A stretch of 64,000 nucleotides of DNA from Massilia endophytica. GTDB lineage: Bacteria > Pseudomonadota > Gammaproteobacteria > Burkholderiales > Burkholderiaceae_D. Shown here piece by piece: positions 51,927 to 63,848 of this stretch. The notes below the pieces were generated by a model. That model had not been told where the DNA came from, made no database searches, and worked only from the letters and a program-made list of their open reading frames with translations. Numbering within the stretch: position 1 is the stretch's first letter; each line of letters opens with the position of its first letter. The stretch is from the NCBI RefSeq assembly GCF_021165955.1, contig NZ_CP088952.1, positions 930,001 to 994,000 on the forward strand, read 5' to 3'. The position numbers were made by a program, and so were the translations under genes.

Positions 51927-53159
51927 TCAGTTAGCGGTCTGGCGCTGGTAGACGCGGGCGGCGCGCGCCTTGAGCGTGGCGGCAGCGTTGCGGTCGCCCT
52001 GCTGCTCGGTGAGCAGGGCGAGGTGGCAGAGCGCCTCGTAGTGGTCGGGCTGCAGGTAGATGCAGCGCTTGAGCTGGTCCCGCGCCTGCTCCGGCTCCCC
52101 GGCCGCTTCGCGCAGCAGGCCAAGGATGAAATAGGCCTCGTAGGCATCCGGCGCCTGCTGGAGGATGGCGCGGCAGGCGGCATCCGCTTCCTTGAGCCTG
52201 CCCTGGTCGGCAAGCTGGCGCGCATCGGCCAACAAGGCGTCCGTGCTGGGCGGGGCGGAAGCGGCGGGGGGCTTGCGAGCCGGGGGCGGCGCGGGGCGCC
52301 CGGTCCGGGCCACCGGTGCGGGGGCGGCGTGGGCCACGGGCGGGCGCGCGCGGCGGCGCGGTGGCGCTTCCACAGGGGCAGGCGGGGGCGGCACGGCGCG
52401 GTCCTTGCGCAGGGCGAAGGCCTGCTTGTAAGGCAGCGGCGAAAAGCCGTTCTGGGTGAAGGACGGCACTTCCGCATAGCCAGCCAGCAGCACGCCGTCG
52501 TCCGCCAGCATGGTATCCAGGCGGGCGATGGCCCGGGCCGTGGTCTCCTTGTCGAAGTAGATCAGCAGGTTGCGGCAGAAAATGATGTCGTAATGCCCCG
52601 GCGGCGCGATCTCGCCGCCCAGCAGATTTCCCTGGCGGAAGCGGACCCGCCGCCGCTCGATGTCGTTGATCCGGTATAGGTCTTCGCCCACCTGCGTGAA
52701 GTGGCGTCCGCGGAAGGCCGGGTCCTGGCTGCGGAAGGCATTGCGCCCATAAACGCCTTCCTCCGCGCGCGCAATGCATTCGGCGCTCAGGTCGATGGCG
52801 TCGATGGCGAAGCAGGGCAGGGGAATGGCGGCGTCGCAGAAGGCCATGGAAAGGGAATACGGCTCCTCGCCGCTGGCGCAGGGAATCGACAGTGCCCGCA
52901 CCATGGAGGCGCCGGAGGCAAGCCGCTGCCGGGCAAATTCGGTGGCCAGCGCGAAGGCCTGCGGGTCCCGGAACAGCCAGGATTCCGGCACCACCACCAG
53001 CTCGACGAGAGCGCCCAGCTCCTCCTGGGTGAGCTGGGCGAGATAGGCCTTGCGGTCATTGGTTCCCGCCGCTTCCATGCGCTCCGCCACCGCGCGGTCC
53101 ACCGTGGCGCGCGAAAGGTTCAGGCCCGTCGCCTCGCGCAGCGTGGAGAGGATGTTCAT
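51927..53159 (-). CDS. wspC: CheR-type methyltransferase with TPR domain (WspC)
   Basis: A 410-residue protein. The CheR N-terminal and SAM-binding domains fill about 1-265: VVPESWLFRDPQAF, SIPCASGEEPYSLSMAF (SAM motif), IFCRNLLIYFD. A Pro/Ala/Arg-rich linker follows (about 270-310), then C-terminal TPR repeats (about 315-400: ADAACRAILQQAPDAYEAYF, ARDQLKRCIYLQPDHYEALC). It methylates receptor glutamates; the TPRs tether it. It overlaps the upstream cheW gene by 4 bases. Confidence 0.92.
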   Translation of the reverse strand: MNILSTLREATGLNLSRATVDRAVAERMEAAGTNDRKAYLAQLTQEELGALVELVVVPESWLFRDPQAFALATEFARQRLASGASMVRALSIPCASGEEPYSLSMAFCDAAIPLPCFAIDAIDLSAECIARAEEGVYGRNAFRSQDPAFRGRHFTQVGEDLYRINDIERRRVRFRQGNLLGGEIAPPGHYDIIFCRNLLIYFDKETTARAIARLDTMLADDGVLLAGYAEVPSFTQNGFSPLPYKQAFALRKDRAVPPPPAPVEAPPRRRARPPVAHAAPAPVARTGRPAPPPARKPPAASAPPSTDALLADARQLADQGRLKEADAACRAILQQAPDAYEAYFILGLLREAAGEPEQARDQLKRCIYLQPDHYEALCHLALLTEQQGDRNAAATLKARAARVYQRQTAN

Positions 53160-53614
53160 GGCGCCTCCGCCTCTCGCTGGAAGAGCAGGGCGCGCAGGGA
53201 TTCCGGCAGCAGCCTTTCCACCTCCACCAGCTGCACCATGCCCCCGGCGTCGCCCGCCACGGGGCCGAGGAAGGGCGCGGCCTGCACGCCGCTTTCCGCC
53301 ATGGCGCCGCTGTCGACTTCCTGCACTCCGAACACGCGCTCCGCAACCAGGCCCAATGCATGCACCGTGCCGTCCGGCGCCTTGTAGTCGACGAGCACGA
53401 TGCGGGTATCGAAGTGGGGACGGGAGGCTGCCTCGCCGCTGATGCGCGACAGGTCGATCACGGGCACGGACTCGCCGTGCAGGTTCATGAGGCCCGCGAC
53501 GGCGGGCGGCGCAAGCGGCAGGCCCTTGAGCTCCATGAGCGGCAGCACGCGCCGCACCACACCGAGCCGTAAGCCGTAGCGGTCGTCGCCGATGTGGAAG
53601 ACCAGCAGTTTCAT
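53156..53614 (-). CDS. wspB: CheW coupling protein (WspB)
   Basis: A 152-residue single-domain CheW. Segments are LVFHIGDDRYGLRLGVVRRV, LPLMELKGLPLAPPAVAGLM, NLHGESVPVIDLSRI and VLVDYKAPDGTVHALGLVAE. Length is normal. It lies between the receptor gene (7 bases upstream) and wspC. Confidence 0.9.
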   Translation of the reverse strand: MKLLVFHIGDDRYGLRLGVVRRVLPLMELKGLPLAPPAVAGLMNLHGESVPVIDLSRISGEAASRPHFDTRIVLVDYKAPDGTVHALGLVAERVFGVQEVDSGAMAESGVQAAPFLGPVAGDAGGMVQLVEVERLLPESLRALLFQREAEAP

Positions 53615-53621
53615 GATGCCC

Positions 53622-55436
53622 TTATACGTTCACCGCGAAAGTGGCGACGCTCGATTGCAGATCGCTCGCCGCATACTGCAGCTGGTGCACCGCTTCGCTG
53701 GTGGCCTTGAGCGATTCCACCGTCTGCTGGGTGGCGTCGTTCAGCTGCATCATGGTCTCGGTGATCTGCTGCGCGCCCACGGCCTGGGCCTGCATACCCT
53801 GCAGCACCACGTCGAACTGCGGGGCCAGCTTCTGCACCTGGTCCATCACGCCCGAGAGCTGGTCCGTCACCTGGCGTACCTCGCCCACGCTGCGGCGGAT
53901 CTCTTCCGAGAATTTATCCATGCCCATGACGCTGGCCGACACGGCGGACTGCATCTCCTTCAGCATCTGTTCGATATCCCAGGTAGAGACCGAGGTCTGG
54001 TCGGCCAAGCGGCGGATCTCGGTGGCTACCACGGAGAAGCCGCGGCCCGCCTCGCCCGCCTTCTCGGCCTCGATGGCGGCGTTCAGGGACAGGATGTTGG
54101 TCTGGTCCGCCACCTTGGTGATGGTGGTCAGCACGCTGTTGATATTGCTGGCCTTCTCCGACAGGGCCGCCAGCTTGGCGTTGATCGAATCGGTGGCGCT
54201 CACCATGTTCTGCATGGTCTGGTCCATGCGGCGCAGGTTGTTCTGCGCGTCCGCCGTGGCGCTGGTGGTGTAATCCGCCACGGACGTGGCGTCCTCCATG
54301 GTCTTGAGCAGCTGGCTGGTATTGGAAGAAATCTCCTTGGTGGTGCTGAGCACCTCCACGCTGGTCTGGGCCTGCTCCACGCCGGTCGCTTCCTGCTGTT
54401 TGGCCGAGGCGGCGATTTCGGTCGCGGAGGTGGTGACCTGGATGCCCGCCTTCTGCACATTGGTCAGCAGGGCGCGCAGGTTGTCGAACATGCGGGCCAG
54501 CCCTTCGCCCAGCTGGCCGATGGCATCGTTGCCGCCGACCGTGACTTTGCCCGTCAGGTCGCCCGAGGCGGCACGCGATACCACGGTCAACAGCGAGTCC
54601 ACCTTGGCACGCAGCTCATCGGTCTGCGCCCGTTCACGCTCCCGGCTTTCCTGGATGGTCTGCGCCATGCTGTTGAACTCCTCGGTGACGCGGCCCAGCT
54701 CATCGCCGGATATGACCGCGGCGCGCGCGCCCTGCTCGCCGCTCGCGAGACGGCCCAGGGCGCCCGTGAGGTTGCCCAGTGGCGTGGTGATGGCGCGTGT
54801 GAGCAGCACCACGATCACCAGGGAGAGCAGCACGCAGGCGGCGCCGCCTGCCGTCAGCAGGAGCCGCATGTCCTTCTGCAGCCCAGCTGTGGTGGCCGCC
54901 CGTTCGGCGAGCAGCTTGTTCTCCTCGGCCGCCGCATCGTCCAGCAGGCGGGCGATGGCGGTGATGGCCGGGCTGCCCTGCTGCAGCTGGGGATCGCGGC
55001 CGATGGCGTCTGCCGCACCCGCGGAGCTGCCCAGCTCCACCCGGTGCGCGATGCGCGGCTCGAGCACGTCCTTGACCCAGCTCCGGACCAGGGCCTCCAT
55101 CCGTTCCAGGCGCGCTGCCTGGGCAGGATTGTCCGCCGTGAGCTTCTGCAGCGCGTCGATTGCGGGCTGAATGCCCGCAATCTCTTCGCGCGTGCGCGCG
55201 AGCCGGTCCGGCATGCCGGTGAGGTAGTAGGCGCGGGACTCGGCCTGGGCGGCCAGCAGGCTGTTGTTCACCTTGTCGATCGCCAGCAGCACCTGCATGG
55301 TGTGCTTGTCCCAGCCGTTGGCGGCGGACAGGCTGGTAAAGCTCTGGTAGGCGACCAGCAGCAGGATCAGGATGATGGCGAGGATGGCGCCAAAGGCCAC
55401 ATAGAGTTTGTTACGGATGCTCAGGTTGTTGATCAT
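53622..55436 (-). CDS. wspA: Methyl-accepting chemotaxis protein (WspA-like)
   Basis: A 604-residue receptor. TM1 at about 10-32; a periplasmic helical sensor region with the CHASE3-like pattern SRAYYLTGMPDRLARTREEI; TM2 at about 190-212. A HAMP domain and a second HAMP-like segment (SLLTVVSRAASGDLTGKV) follow. The signalling hairpin has the tip ILSLNAAIEAEKAGEAGRGF. The start at 55436 has GAGG 6 bases upstream. First gene of the six-gene operon. Pseudomonas WspA responds to surface contact; whether this one does is unknown. Confidence 0.9.
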   Translation of the reverse strand: MINNLSIRNKLYVAFGAILAIILILLLVAYQSFTSLSAANGWDKHTMQVLLAIDKVNNSLLAAQAESRAYYLTGMPDRLARTREEIAGIQPAIDALQKLTADNPAQAARLERMEALVRSWVKDVLEPRIAHRVELGSSAGAADAIGRDPQLQQGSPAITAIARLLDDAAAEENKLLAERAATTAGLQKDMRLLLTAGGAACVLLSLVIVVLLTRAITTPLGNLTGALGRLASGEQGARAAVISGDELGRVTEEFNSMAQTIQESRERERAQTDELRAKVDSLLTVVSRAASGDLTGKVTVGGNDAIGQLGEGLARMFDNLRALLTNVQKAGIQVTTSATEIAASAKQQEATGVEQAQTSVEVLSTTKEISSNTSQLLKTMEDATSVADYTTSATADAQNNLRRMDQTMQNMVSATDSINAKLAALSEKASNINSVLTTITKVADQTNILSLNAAIEAEKAGEAGRGFSVVATEIRRLADQTSVSTWDIEQMLKEMQSAVSASVMGMDKFSEEIRRSVGEVRQVTDQLSGVMDQVQKLAPQFDVVLQGMQAQAVGAQQITETMMQLNDATQQTVESLKATSEAVHQLQYAASDLQSSVATFAVNV

Positions 55437-55529
55437 CGCATTCCTCAGCAGACGAGTTCGTATCGTTGCCAATGTAACATTTTGCCGCTCTGTAGGCGAG
55501 AGGCGCGCGCCAGCTGTTGTGAAATAAAA

Positions 55530-55553
55530 AAAGGCCGCCCGCAGGCGGCCTTT
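55530..55553 (-). terminator. Terminator of the argF-argG transcript
   Basis: A perfect 10-bp stem (AAAGGCCGCC/GGCGGCCTTT) with a 4-base loop. On the minus strand it is followed by a run of seven U and lies 17 bases after the argG stop. It separates argG from the Wsp-type operon, whose promoter should lie in 55437-55529. Confidence 0.92.
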
Positions 55554-55570
55554 GCTTGCATCTTGCCAGC

Positions 55571-56803
55571 TTACTGGCCGCGCTTCAGGCGTGCGTTCGC
55601 CGCGATGCGCATGCGCAGGGCGTTCAGCTTGATGAAACCGCCCGCGTCGGCCTGGTTGTAGGCGCCGCCGTCTTCGTCGAAGGTGGCAATGGTCTGGTCG
55701 AACAGGGAGTCGGTCTTCGAGTCGCGCGACACCACGATCACGTTGCCCTTGTAGAGCTTTACGCGCACCCAGCCGTTCACGTTCTGCTGCGTGTGGTCGA
55801 TCAGGGTCTGCAGGGCCACGCGCTCGGGGCTCCACCAGTAGCCGTTGTAGATCAGCGAAGCGTAGCGCGGCATCAGGTCGTCCTTCAGGTGGGCCACTTC
55901 GCGGTCCAGCGTGATGGATTCGATGGCGCGGTGGCCCTTCAGCATGATGGTACCGCCCGGCGTTTCATAGCAGCCGCGCGACTTCATGCCCACATAGCGG
56001 TTCTCCACCAGGTCCAGGCGGCCGATGCCGTGCTTGCCGCCCAGGCGGTTCAGCTCCGTCAGCACGGCGGCGGGCGACATGCGCTTGCCGTTCAGGGCCA
56101 CGATGTCGCCCTTCTCGTATTCGATGTCCAGGTATTCCGCTTCGTCCGGCGCCGCTTCCGGGCTCACCGTCCAGCGCCACATCGATTCCTCGGCTTCCGC
56201 GCTCGGGTTTTCCAGGTGGCGGCCTTCGAAGGAGATATGCAGCAGGTTGGCGTCCATGGAGTAGGGCGCGCCGCCGTTCTTGTGCTTCATGTCGATGGCG
56301 ATGCCCGCGTCTTCCGCGTACTTCAGCAGCTTCTCGCGCGAGAGCAGGTCCCATTCGCGCCAGGGGGCAATCACTTTCACGCCCGGCTTGAGCGCGTAGG
56401 CGCCCAGCTCGAAGCGCACCTGGTCGTTGCCTTTGCCGGTGGCGCCGTGGGAAATGGCGTCGGCGCCGGTCTGGTTGGCGATCTCGATCAGGCGCTTGGC
56501 GATCAGCGGACGAGCGATCGAGGTGCCCAGCAGGTATTCGCCTTCGTACACGGTATTGGCGCGGAACATGGGGAACACGAAGTCGCGCACGAATTCTTCG
56601 CGCACGTCGTCGATGAAGATGTTTTCCGGCTTGATGCCGAACTTCAGCGCCTTGGCGCGCGCCGGCTCCAGCTCCTCACCCTGGCCCAGGTCGGCCGTGA
56701 AGGTGACGATCTCGCATTGGTAGTTATCCTGCAGCCACTTCAGGATGACGGAGGTGTCCAGGCCGCCCGAGTAGGCGAGGACGACTTTCTTGATGTCGCT
56801 CAT
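55571..56803 (-). CDS. argG: Argininosuccinate synthase
   Basis: A 410-residue ATP-dependent ligase joining citrulline and aspartate in arginine synthesis. The PP-loop is VLAYSGGLDTSVILKWL. Further family segments are FTADLGQGEELEPARAKAL, the TGADAISHGATGKGNDQVRF block and GMKSRGCYETPGGTI. Length is normal. It is 24 bases downstream of argF on the same strand and ends at a strong terminator. Confidence 0.97.
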   Translation of the reverse strand: MSDIKKVVLAYSGGLDTSVILKWLQDNYQCEIVTFTADLGQGEELEPARAKALKFGIKPENIFIDDVREEFVRDFVFPMFRANTVYEGEYLLGTSIARPLIAKRLIEIANQTGADAISHGATGKGNDQVRFELGAYALKPGVKVIAPWREWDLLSREKLLKYAEDAGIAIDMKHKNGGAPYSMDANLLHISFEGRHLENPSAEAEESMWRWTVSPEAAPDEAEYLDIEYEKGDIVALNGKRMSPAAVLTELNRLGGKHGIGRLDLVENRYVGMKSRGCYETPGGTIMLKGHRAIESITLDREVAHLKDDLMPRYASLIYNGYWWSPERVALQTLIDHTQQNVNGWVRVKLYKGNVIVVSRDSKTDSLFDQTIATFDEDGGAYNQADAGGFIKLNALRMRIAANARLKRGQ

Positions 56804-56827
56804 GGTGATTCTCGTTTCAGGTTGGGT

Positions 56828-57757
56828 TTATTTCGTGTCGATGCGGCCCAGCAGCAGATACTCGATCAGCGCCTTCTGGATATGCAGGCGGTTCTCCGCT
56901 TCATCCCATACCACCGATTGCGGGCCGTCGATCACTTCGGCCGACACTTCTTCGCCGCGGTGCGCGGGCAGGCAGTGCATGAACAGGGCGTCCGGGTGGG
57001 CGCGCGCCATCTTGGCGCTGTCCACGATCCAGCCGTCGAAGGCCTTCAGGCGGGCTGCGTTCTCCTGCTCGTAGCCCATGCTGGTCCAGACGTCCGTGTT
57101 GACGAGGTGTGCGCCCTCGCATGCATCCGACGGGTTGTCGAACAGGGTGAAGCGGTTGGTGCTGACGAGGCTCATGTCCATGTCGTAGCCCTTGGGCGTG
57201 GACACGTTGACGTGGAAGCCGAAAACTTCCGCCGCCTGCAGCCAGGAGTAAAGCATGTTGTTGGCATCGCCCACCCAGGCCACGATCTTGCCGCTGATGG
57301 AGCCGCGGTGCTCGTAGAAGGTGAAGATGTCGGCGAAGACCTGGCAGGGGTGGTGTTCGTTGGTCAGGCCGTTAATCACCGGCACGCGCGAATTTGCGGC
57401 GAAACGCTCGATGATGTCCTGGCCGAAGGTGCGCACCATGATGATGTCGCACATGCGGGACATGACCTGGCCCGCATCCTCCACCGGCTCGCCGCGTCCC
57501 AGCTGGCTGTCGCGGGTGTTCAGGTAGATGGCCGCGCCGCCCAGCTGGTGCATGCCTGCCTCGAAGGAGAGGCGGGTGCGGGTGGAGTTCTTCTCGAACA
57601 CCATCACCAGCGTGCGGTCGATCAGCGGATGGTAAATTTCATAATTCTTGAACTTGCGCTTGATAACCTTGGCGCGCTCGATCACGTATTCGTATTCCTC
57701 CAGTGTGAAGTCGGAAAACTGGAGATAGTGCTTGATCGGTTTGGAAGTGGAAGACAT
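56828..57757 (-). CDS. argF: Ornithine carbamoyltransferase
   Basis: A 309-residue transcarbamylase making citrulline from ornithine and carbamoyl phosphate. The carbamoyl phosphate site is FEKNSTRTRLSFEAGM, followed by NEHHPCQVFADIFT, VGDANNMLYSW and the ornithine-site MHCLPAHRGEEV. The start at 57757 (MSSTSKPIKHYLQF) fits the family; 15 upstream residues are ignored. It lies 56 bases after the soluble kinase gene, and argG follows. Confidence 0.97.
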   Translation of the reverse strand: MSSTSKPIKHYLQFSDFTLEEYEYVIERAKVIKRKFKNYEIYHPLIDRTLVMVFEKNSTRTRLSFEAGMHQLGGAAIYLNTRDSQLGRGEPVEDAGQVMSRMCDIIMVRTFGQDIIERFAANSRVPVINGLTNEHHPCQVFADIFTFYEHRGSISGKIVAWVGDANNMLYSWLQAAEVFGFHVNVSTPKGYDMDMSLVSTNRFTLFDNPSDACEGAHLVNTDVWTSMGYEQENAARLKAFDGWIVDSAKMARAHPDALFMHCLPAHRGEEVSAEVIDGPQSVVWDEAENRLHIQKALIEYLLLGRIDTK

Positions 57758-57813
57758 ATATACAACTTTCTGGCTTAGCAGATCATTATACATTGCTGTC
57801 ATTCGCGCGCAGC

Positions 57814-60654
<2,841 letters not shown>

Positions 60655-60661
60655 ACGCGCC

Positions 60662-61549
60662 TCAGTACAGGGTCTGCGAGGATTCGTGCAGCAGCTGGCC
60701 GTACAGCGTGTGCCGCATGCGGGCGATCTTGCCTTCCTCCACCGCTTCCAGCACCGCGCATTGCGGCTCGCTCAGGTGGCGGCAGTTGTAGAACTTGCAG
60801 CCGCCGAGGTAGGGCGTGAAGTCGCGGAAGGCCCGCTCCAGCATGCCTTCCGTAAGGTGGTACAGGCCGAATTCCTGGAAGCCCGGCGAATCGATCACGC
60901 TCGCGTCCGGGCCAAGGTGATAGAGGCGGGTGAAGGTGGTGGTGTGCTTGCCCGTGTCCAGCGCGGCCGAGATCTCCCGGGTGGCGATGTCGGCATCCGG
61001 CACCAGCAGGTTGATGAGCGAGGACTTGCCCATGCCGGACTGGCCGATCAGGATGGTGGACTGGCCCGCCAGCAGCGGCGCCAGCGCCGCCACCGTGGCC
61101 TCGGGATGCGCCTTGGCCGACACTTCGTGCACAGCGTAGCCCATGGCCGAATACACCTTCAGGCGCTCGCGCGCCTTTTCCAGCGATTCCGTCACGTCGG
61201 TCTTGTTCAGGATAAGGCACGCTTCGATACCGGCGGCGTCCGCGGCGACGAGGGCGCGCGAGACCAGGTCGTCCGAGAAGCTGGGCTCCGTGGCCACGAC
61301 GATGAAGAGCTGCGTCACGTTCGCCGCCAGCAGCTTGGACTTGTACTGGTCCGAGCGGTAGAGAAGGGTCTTGCGGTCCTGGATCCTGTCGATCACCGCC
61401 TGGTCGGGCGAGGTGAGGGTGACATCGACCACGTCGCCCACGGCCACATTGGTCTTCTTGCCGCGCGTGACGCATTGCAGGCGCACGCCGCCCGCTTCAG
61501 CCAGATAGTGGCGGCCGTGCGCCGCGATGATGGTGCCGGTTTTCTTCAT
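60662..61549 (-). CDS. rsgA: Ribosome small-subunit-dependent GTPase A
   Basis: A 295-residue circularly permuted GTPase (RsgA/YjeQ) that helps 30S maturation. An OB-fold N-terminus is followed by the permuted motif order: G4 LILNKTDV, G5 VSAKAH, G1 IGQSGMGKSSLINLL, G3 VIDSPGFQEFG. The C-terminal zinc motif is CKFYNCRHLSEPQC. It overlaps the pterin dehydratase gene by ATGA. Confidence 0.97.
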   Translation of the reverse strand: MKKTGTIIAAHGRHYLAEAGGVRLQCVTRGKKTNVAVGDVVDVTLTSPDQAVIDRIQDRKTLLYRSDQYKSKLLAANVTQLFIVVATEPSFSDDLVSRALVAADAAGIEACLILNKTDVTESLEKARERLKVYSAMGYAVHEVSAKAHPEATVAALAPLLAGQSTILIGQSGMGKSSLINLLVPDADIATREISAALDTGKHTTTFTRLYHLGPDASVIDSPGFQEFGLYHLTEGMLERAFRDFTPYLGGCKFYNCRHLSEPQCAVLEAVEEGKIARMRHTLYGQLLHESSQTLY

Positions 61550-61887
61550 GGGCGAAGCAGCGCGTCGGCCTTGGCAGCGCAGATGAAATCGTTCAGGGAA
61601 AGTCCTTTGACGGAATGGGTGTCGTAGCGCACTTCGCAGGTCTTGTAGCCAACCACCAGCTCCGGGTGATGGTCCTCGTTGTGCGCGATGTAGGCCAGGG
61701 CGTTCACGAAGGCCATTGTCTCGTAATAGTTGGCGAAGCCGAAGCGCCGCACCAGGCGGCCGCCTTCGATGGTCCAGCCGTCAAGCAGGGCGGCCAGCGC
61801 AGCGGCCTCGCCTGCGTCCAGCTGTACGGTGGCGTGGGCGCAGTGCAGGGTGCGCAGGTCTGCGGCGCTGGCGATATTGCCGCTCAT
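61546..61887 (-). CDS. phhB: 4a-hydroxytetrahydrobiopterin dehydratase (PhhB/PCD family)
   Basis: A 113-residue pterin-4a-carbinolamine dehydratase. The family core is YYETMAFVNALAYIAHNEDHHPELVV split by the catalytic His residues (AHNEDHHPEL), with the C-terminal VKGLSLNDFICAAKAD. It recycles the pterin cofactor of aromatic amino acid hydroxylases, though none is nearby. It overlaps the M48 gene and rsgA by ATGA on each side. Confidence 0.93.
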   Translation of the reverse strand: MSGNIASAADLRTLHCAHATVQLDAGEAAALAALLDGWTIEGGRLVRRFGFANYYETMAFVNALAYIAHNEDHHPELVVGYKTCEVRYDTHSVKGLSLNDFICAAKADALLRP

Positions 61888-63152
61888 TGAGCCGCCATGT
61901 TCAGGTGGCGGATACGCACGCTGGCCGGCGGATGCGAATCGTAGAAAGCCGAATGCAGGGGGTCGGGCGTCAGCGTGGAGGCATTGTCCTCATACATCTT
62001 GACCAGGGCCGAAACGAGGTCCTGGGCGTCCGTGTGTTTGGCCGCGAAGGCATCGGCCTCGAATTCATGCTTGCGCGAGCTGAGGGAGGTCAGTGGGCCG
62101 AGCAGGAAGGTGAACACGGGCAGCGTCAGCATGAAGAGGATCAGCGCGAGCGCGTCGTTGCTCTGTCCCGGCACGATGATGGGCGACACGCCCAGGCCCG
62201 TGTAGAACCACAGCTGGTTTTTCAGGTAGCCCAGCAGGGCCAGGAAGACCAGGGAAATGGCGAACATCATGGCGATGCGCTTGACGATGTGTTTCAGCTT
62301 GAAGTGGCCCAGTTCGTGGGCCAGCACGGCCTCGATCTCCTGGGGCGCGAGGCGGGAGAGCAGGGTGTCGAAGAACACGATGCGCTTGTTGGCGCCGAAG
62401 CCGGAGAAGTAGGCGTTGCCGTGGGCGCTGCGCTTGGAGCCGTCCATCACGAAGAGACCCTTGGAGGCGAAGCCCACACGCTGCATCAGGCCTTCGATAC
62501 GGGCCTTGAGCGAATCGTCGGCCAGCGGCGTGAACTTGTTGAACATGGGCGCGATCACGGTGGGGAAGAGCACCATCATCAGCAGCTGGAAGCCGCTCCA
62601 CACGAACCAGGCATAGAGCCACCACAGTTCGCCGCTCTTTTCCATGAGCGTGAGCACCACCCAGACCAGCGGCAGGCCGATCACGGCGGCCAGCAGGATG
62701 CCCTTCAGCATATCGGCGACGAACAGGCCCTTGCTCATCTTGTTGAAGCCGAAGCGTTCCTCCAGGTTGAACTGGCGGTAGAAATCGAGGGGCAGGTCGA
62801 TCAGGCCCGACACGGCGGCAAATGCCACCACCAGCCCTATCTGGTACCACATGCCGCCCCCGCTCAGGTTGAACACCTGGACGGACAGCCACTGCAGCCC
62901 GCCCAGCAGGGTGAAGCCGACCAGCACCACGGCGTTGACCAGCATCGTCACCATGCCGAACTTGGTGCGGGCGATGGTGTAGTCCGCCGCCTTCTGGTGG
63001 GCGGCGAGGGGAATGGTGGCCGCGAATTCGGCTGGCACGGCCGAGCGGTGGGCCAGCACATGGCGGATATGGCGCGAGGCCAGCCAGAAGCGCACCGCCA
63101 GGGTCAGTGCCAGGAAGGAAACAAACAAAATCGAGAACGCGTGTGAATACAT
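61884..63152 (-). CDS. M48-family membrane metalloprotease (Ste24-like)
   Basis: A 422-residue integral membrane zinc protease. The zinc motif is AVLAHELGHFKLKH (HExxH), with a downstream Glu in RKHEFEADAFAAKH. About seven membrane segments are present. The N-terminal Peptidase_M48_N region contains SGLIDLPLDFYRQFNLEERFG split in two by the usual loop. Relatives (Ste24/HtpX group) clear misfolded membrane proteins. It is the first gene of the phhB-rsgA operon and is divergent from orn. Confidence 0.92.
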   Translation of the reverse strand: MYSHAFSILFVSFLALTLAVRFWLASRHIRHVLAHRSAVPAEFAATIPLAAHQKAADYTIARTKFGMVTMLVNAVVLVGFTLLGGLQWLSVQVFNLSGGGMWYQIGLVVAFAAVSGLIDLPLDFYRQFNLEERFGFNKMSKGLFVADMLKGILLAAVIGLPLVWVVLTLMEKSGELWWLYAWFVWSGFQLLMMVLFPTVIAPMFNKFTPLADDSLKARIEGLMQRVGFASKGLFVMDGSKRSAHGNAYFSGFGANKRIVFFDTLLSRLAPQEIEAVLAHELGHFKLKHIVKRIAMMFAISLVFLALLGYLKNQLWFYTGLGVSPIIVPGQSNDALALILFMLTLPVFTFLLGPLTSLSSRKHEFEADAFAAKHTDAQDLVSALVKMYEDNASTLTPDPLHSAFYDSHPPASVRIRHLNMAAQ

Positions 63153-63199
63153 GCTGGGCCTGTGAGAAAATGGCGGATTGATTCTGCCAAGAGAGAATT

Positions 63200-63784
63200 A
63201 TGTCACAAGCGAACGAAACTCCTGTCAGCGCCGCGGCGCCCCGTCCCAACGAGATGAACCTGGTATGGGTGGACATGGAAATGACAGGCCTGGAGCCCGA
63301 TACCGACCGCATTATCGAGGTGGCAATGGTCGTCACCGACATGCACCTCAATCTGCTGGCCGAGGGTCCGGTCTTCGCCATCCACCAGTCCGACGAAACG
63401 CTGGACGCGATGGATTCCTGGAACAAGGGCACGCACGGCCGCTCCGGCCTGATCGACCGCGTCAAGGCCTCCACCGTGACCGAAGCGCAGGCCGAGGCGG
63501 AGCTGATCGCCTTCATGAAGCAATGGGTCCCGAACGGCAAGTCCCCGATGTGCGGCAACACCATCGGCCAGGACCGCCGCTTCATGGTGCGCTACTTGCC
63601 CAAGCTGGAAGCCTTCTTCCACTACCGGAACGTGGACGTCTCCACCCTGAAGGAACTGTGCAAGCGCTGGAAGCCCGAGATCGTGGCCGGCTTCAAGAAG
63701 CAGCAGAAGCACACCGCGCTGGCCGACATCGTCGAATCGATCGACGAGCTGAAGTACTACCGCGAGCACTTCATCAAACTGTAA
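63200..63784 (+). CDS. orn: Oligoribonuclease
   Basis: A 194-residue DEDDh 3'-5' exoribonuclease that degrades 2-5 nt RNAs and pGpG, the product of c-di-GMP breakdown. First motif NLVWVDMEMTGLEPDTDRII, second LCKRW-preceding GNTIGQDRRFM, third KQQKHTALADIVES. It has about 14 more N-terminal residues (ETPVSAAAPRPNE) than E. coli Orn. GAGAGAA lies 3 bases before the ATG at 63200. Confidence 0.97.
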   Translation: MSQANETPVSAAAPRPNEMNLVWVDMEMTGLEPDTDRIIEVAMVVTDMHLNLLAEGPVFAIHQSDETLDAMDSWNKGTHGRSGLIDRVKASTVTEAQAEAELIAFMKQWVPNGKSPMCGNTIGQDRRFMVRYLPKLEAFFHYRNVDVSTLKELCKRWKPEIVAGFKKQQKHTALADIVESIDELKYYREHFIKL

Positions 63785-63792
63785 AGCTGTCG

Positions 63793-63839
63793 AGCCCGTG
63801 TCCAACCCTGGGGTCAGACCCCAAGGTTGGACACGGGCT
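63793..63839. repeat. REP-like 47-base palindrome
   Basis: A 15-bp outer stem (AGCCCGTGTCCAACC with its exact complement), one C/A mismatch and a 7-bp inner stem (TGGGGTC/GACCCCA) around a single A. There is no T-run on either side. The GGGGTCAGACCCC core flanked by GTCCAACC arms has, from my memory, many relatives in Massilia-like genomes. It lies between the convergent ends of orn and the partial gene and could also act as a terminator. Confidence 0.75.
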
Positions 63840-63848
63840 GGGCCGTAG

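Noticed and set aside
46310..55436. YajQ, the Wsp-like operon and orn as one cyclic-di-GMP gene island
   Set aside because: They are in separate transcription units with murB and arg genes between them, and all are widespread; proximity alone is weak evidence.
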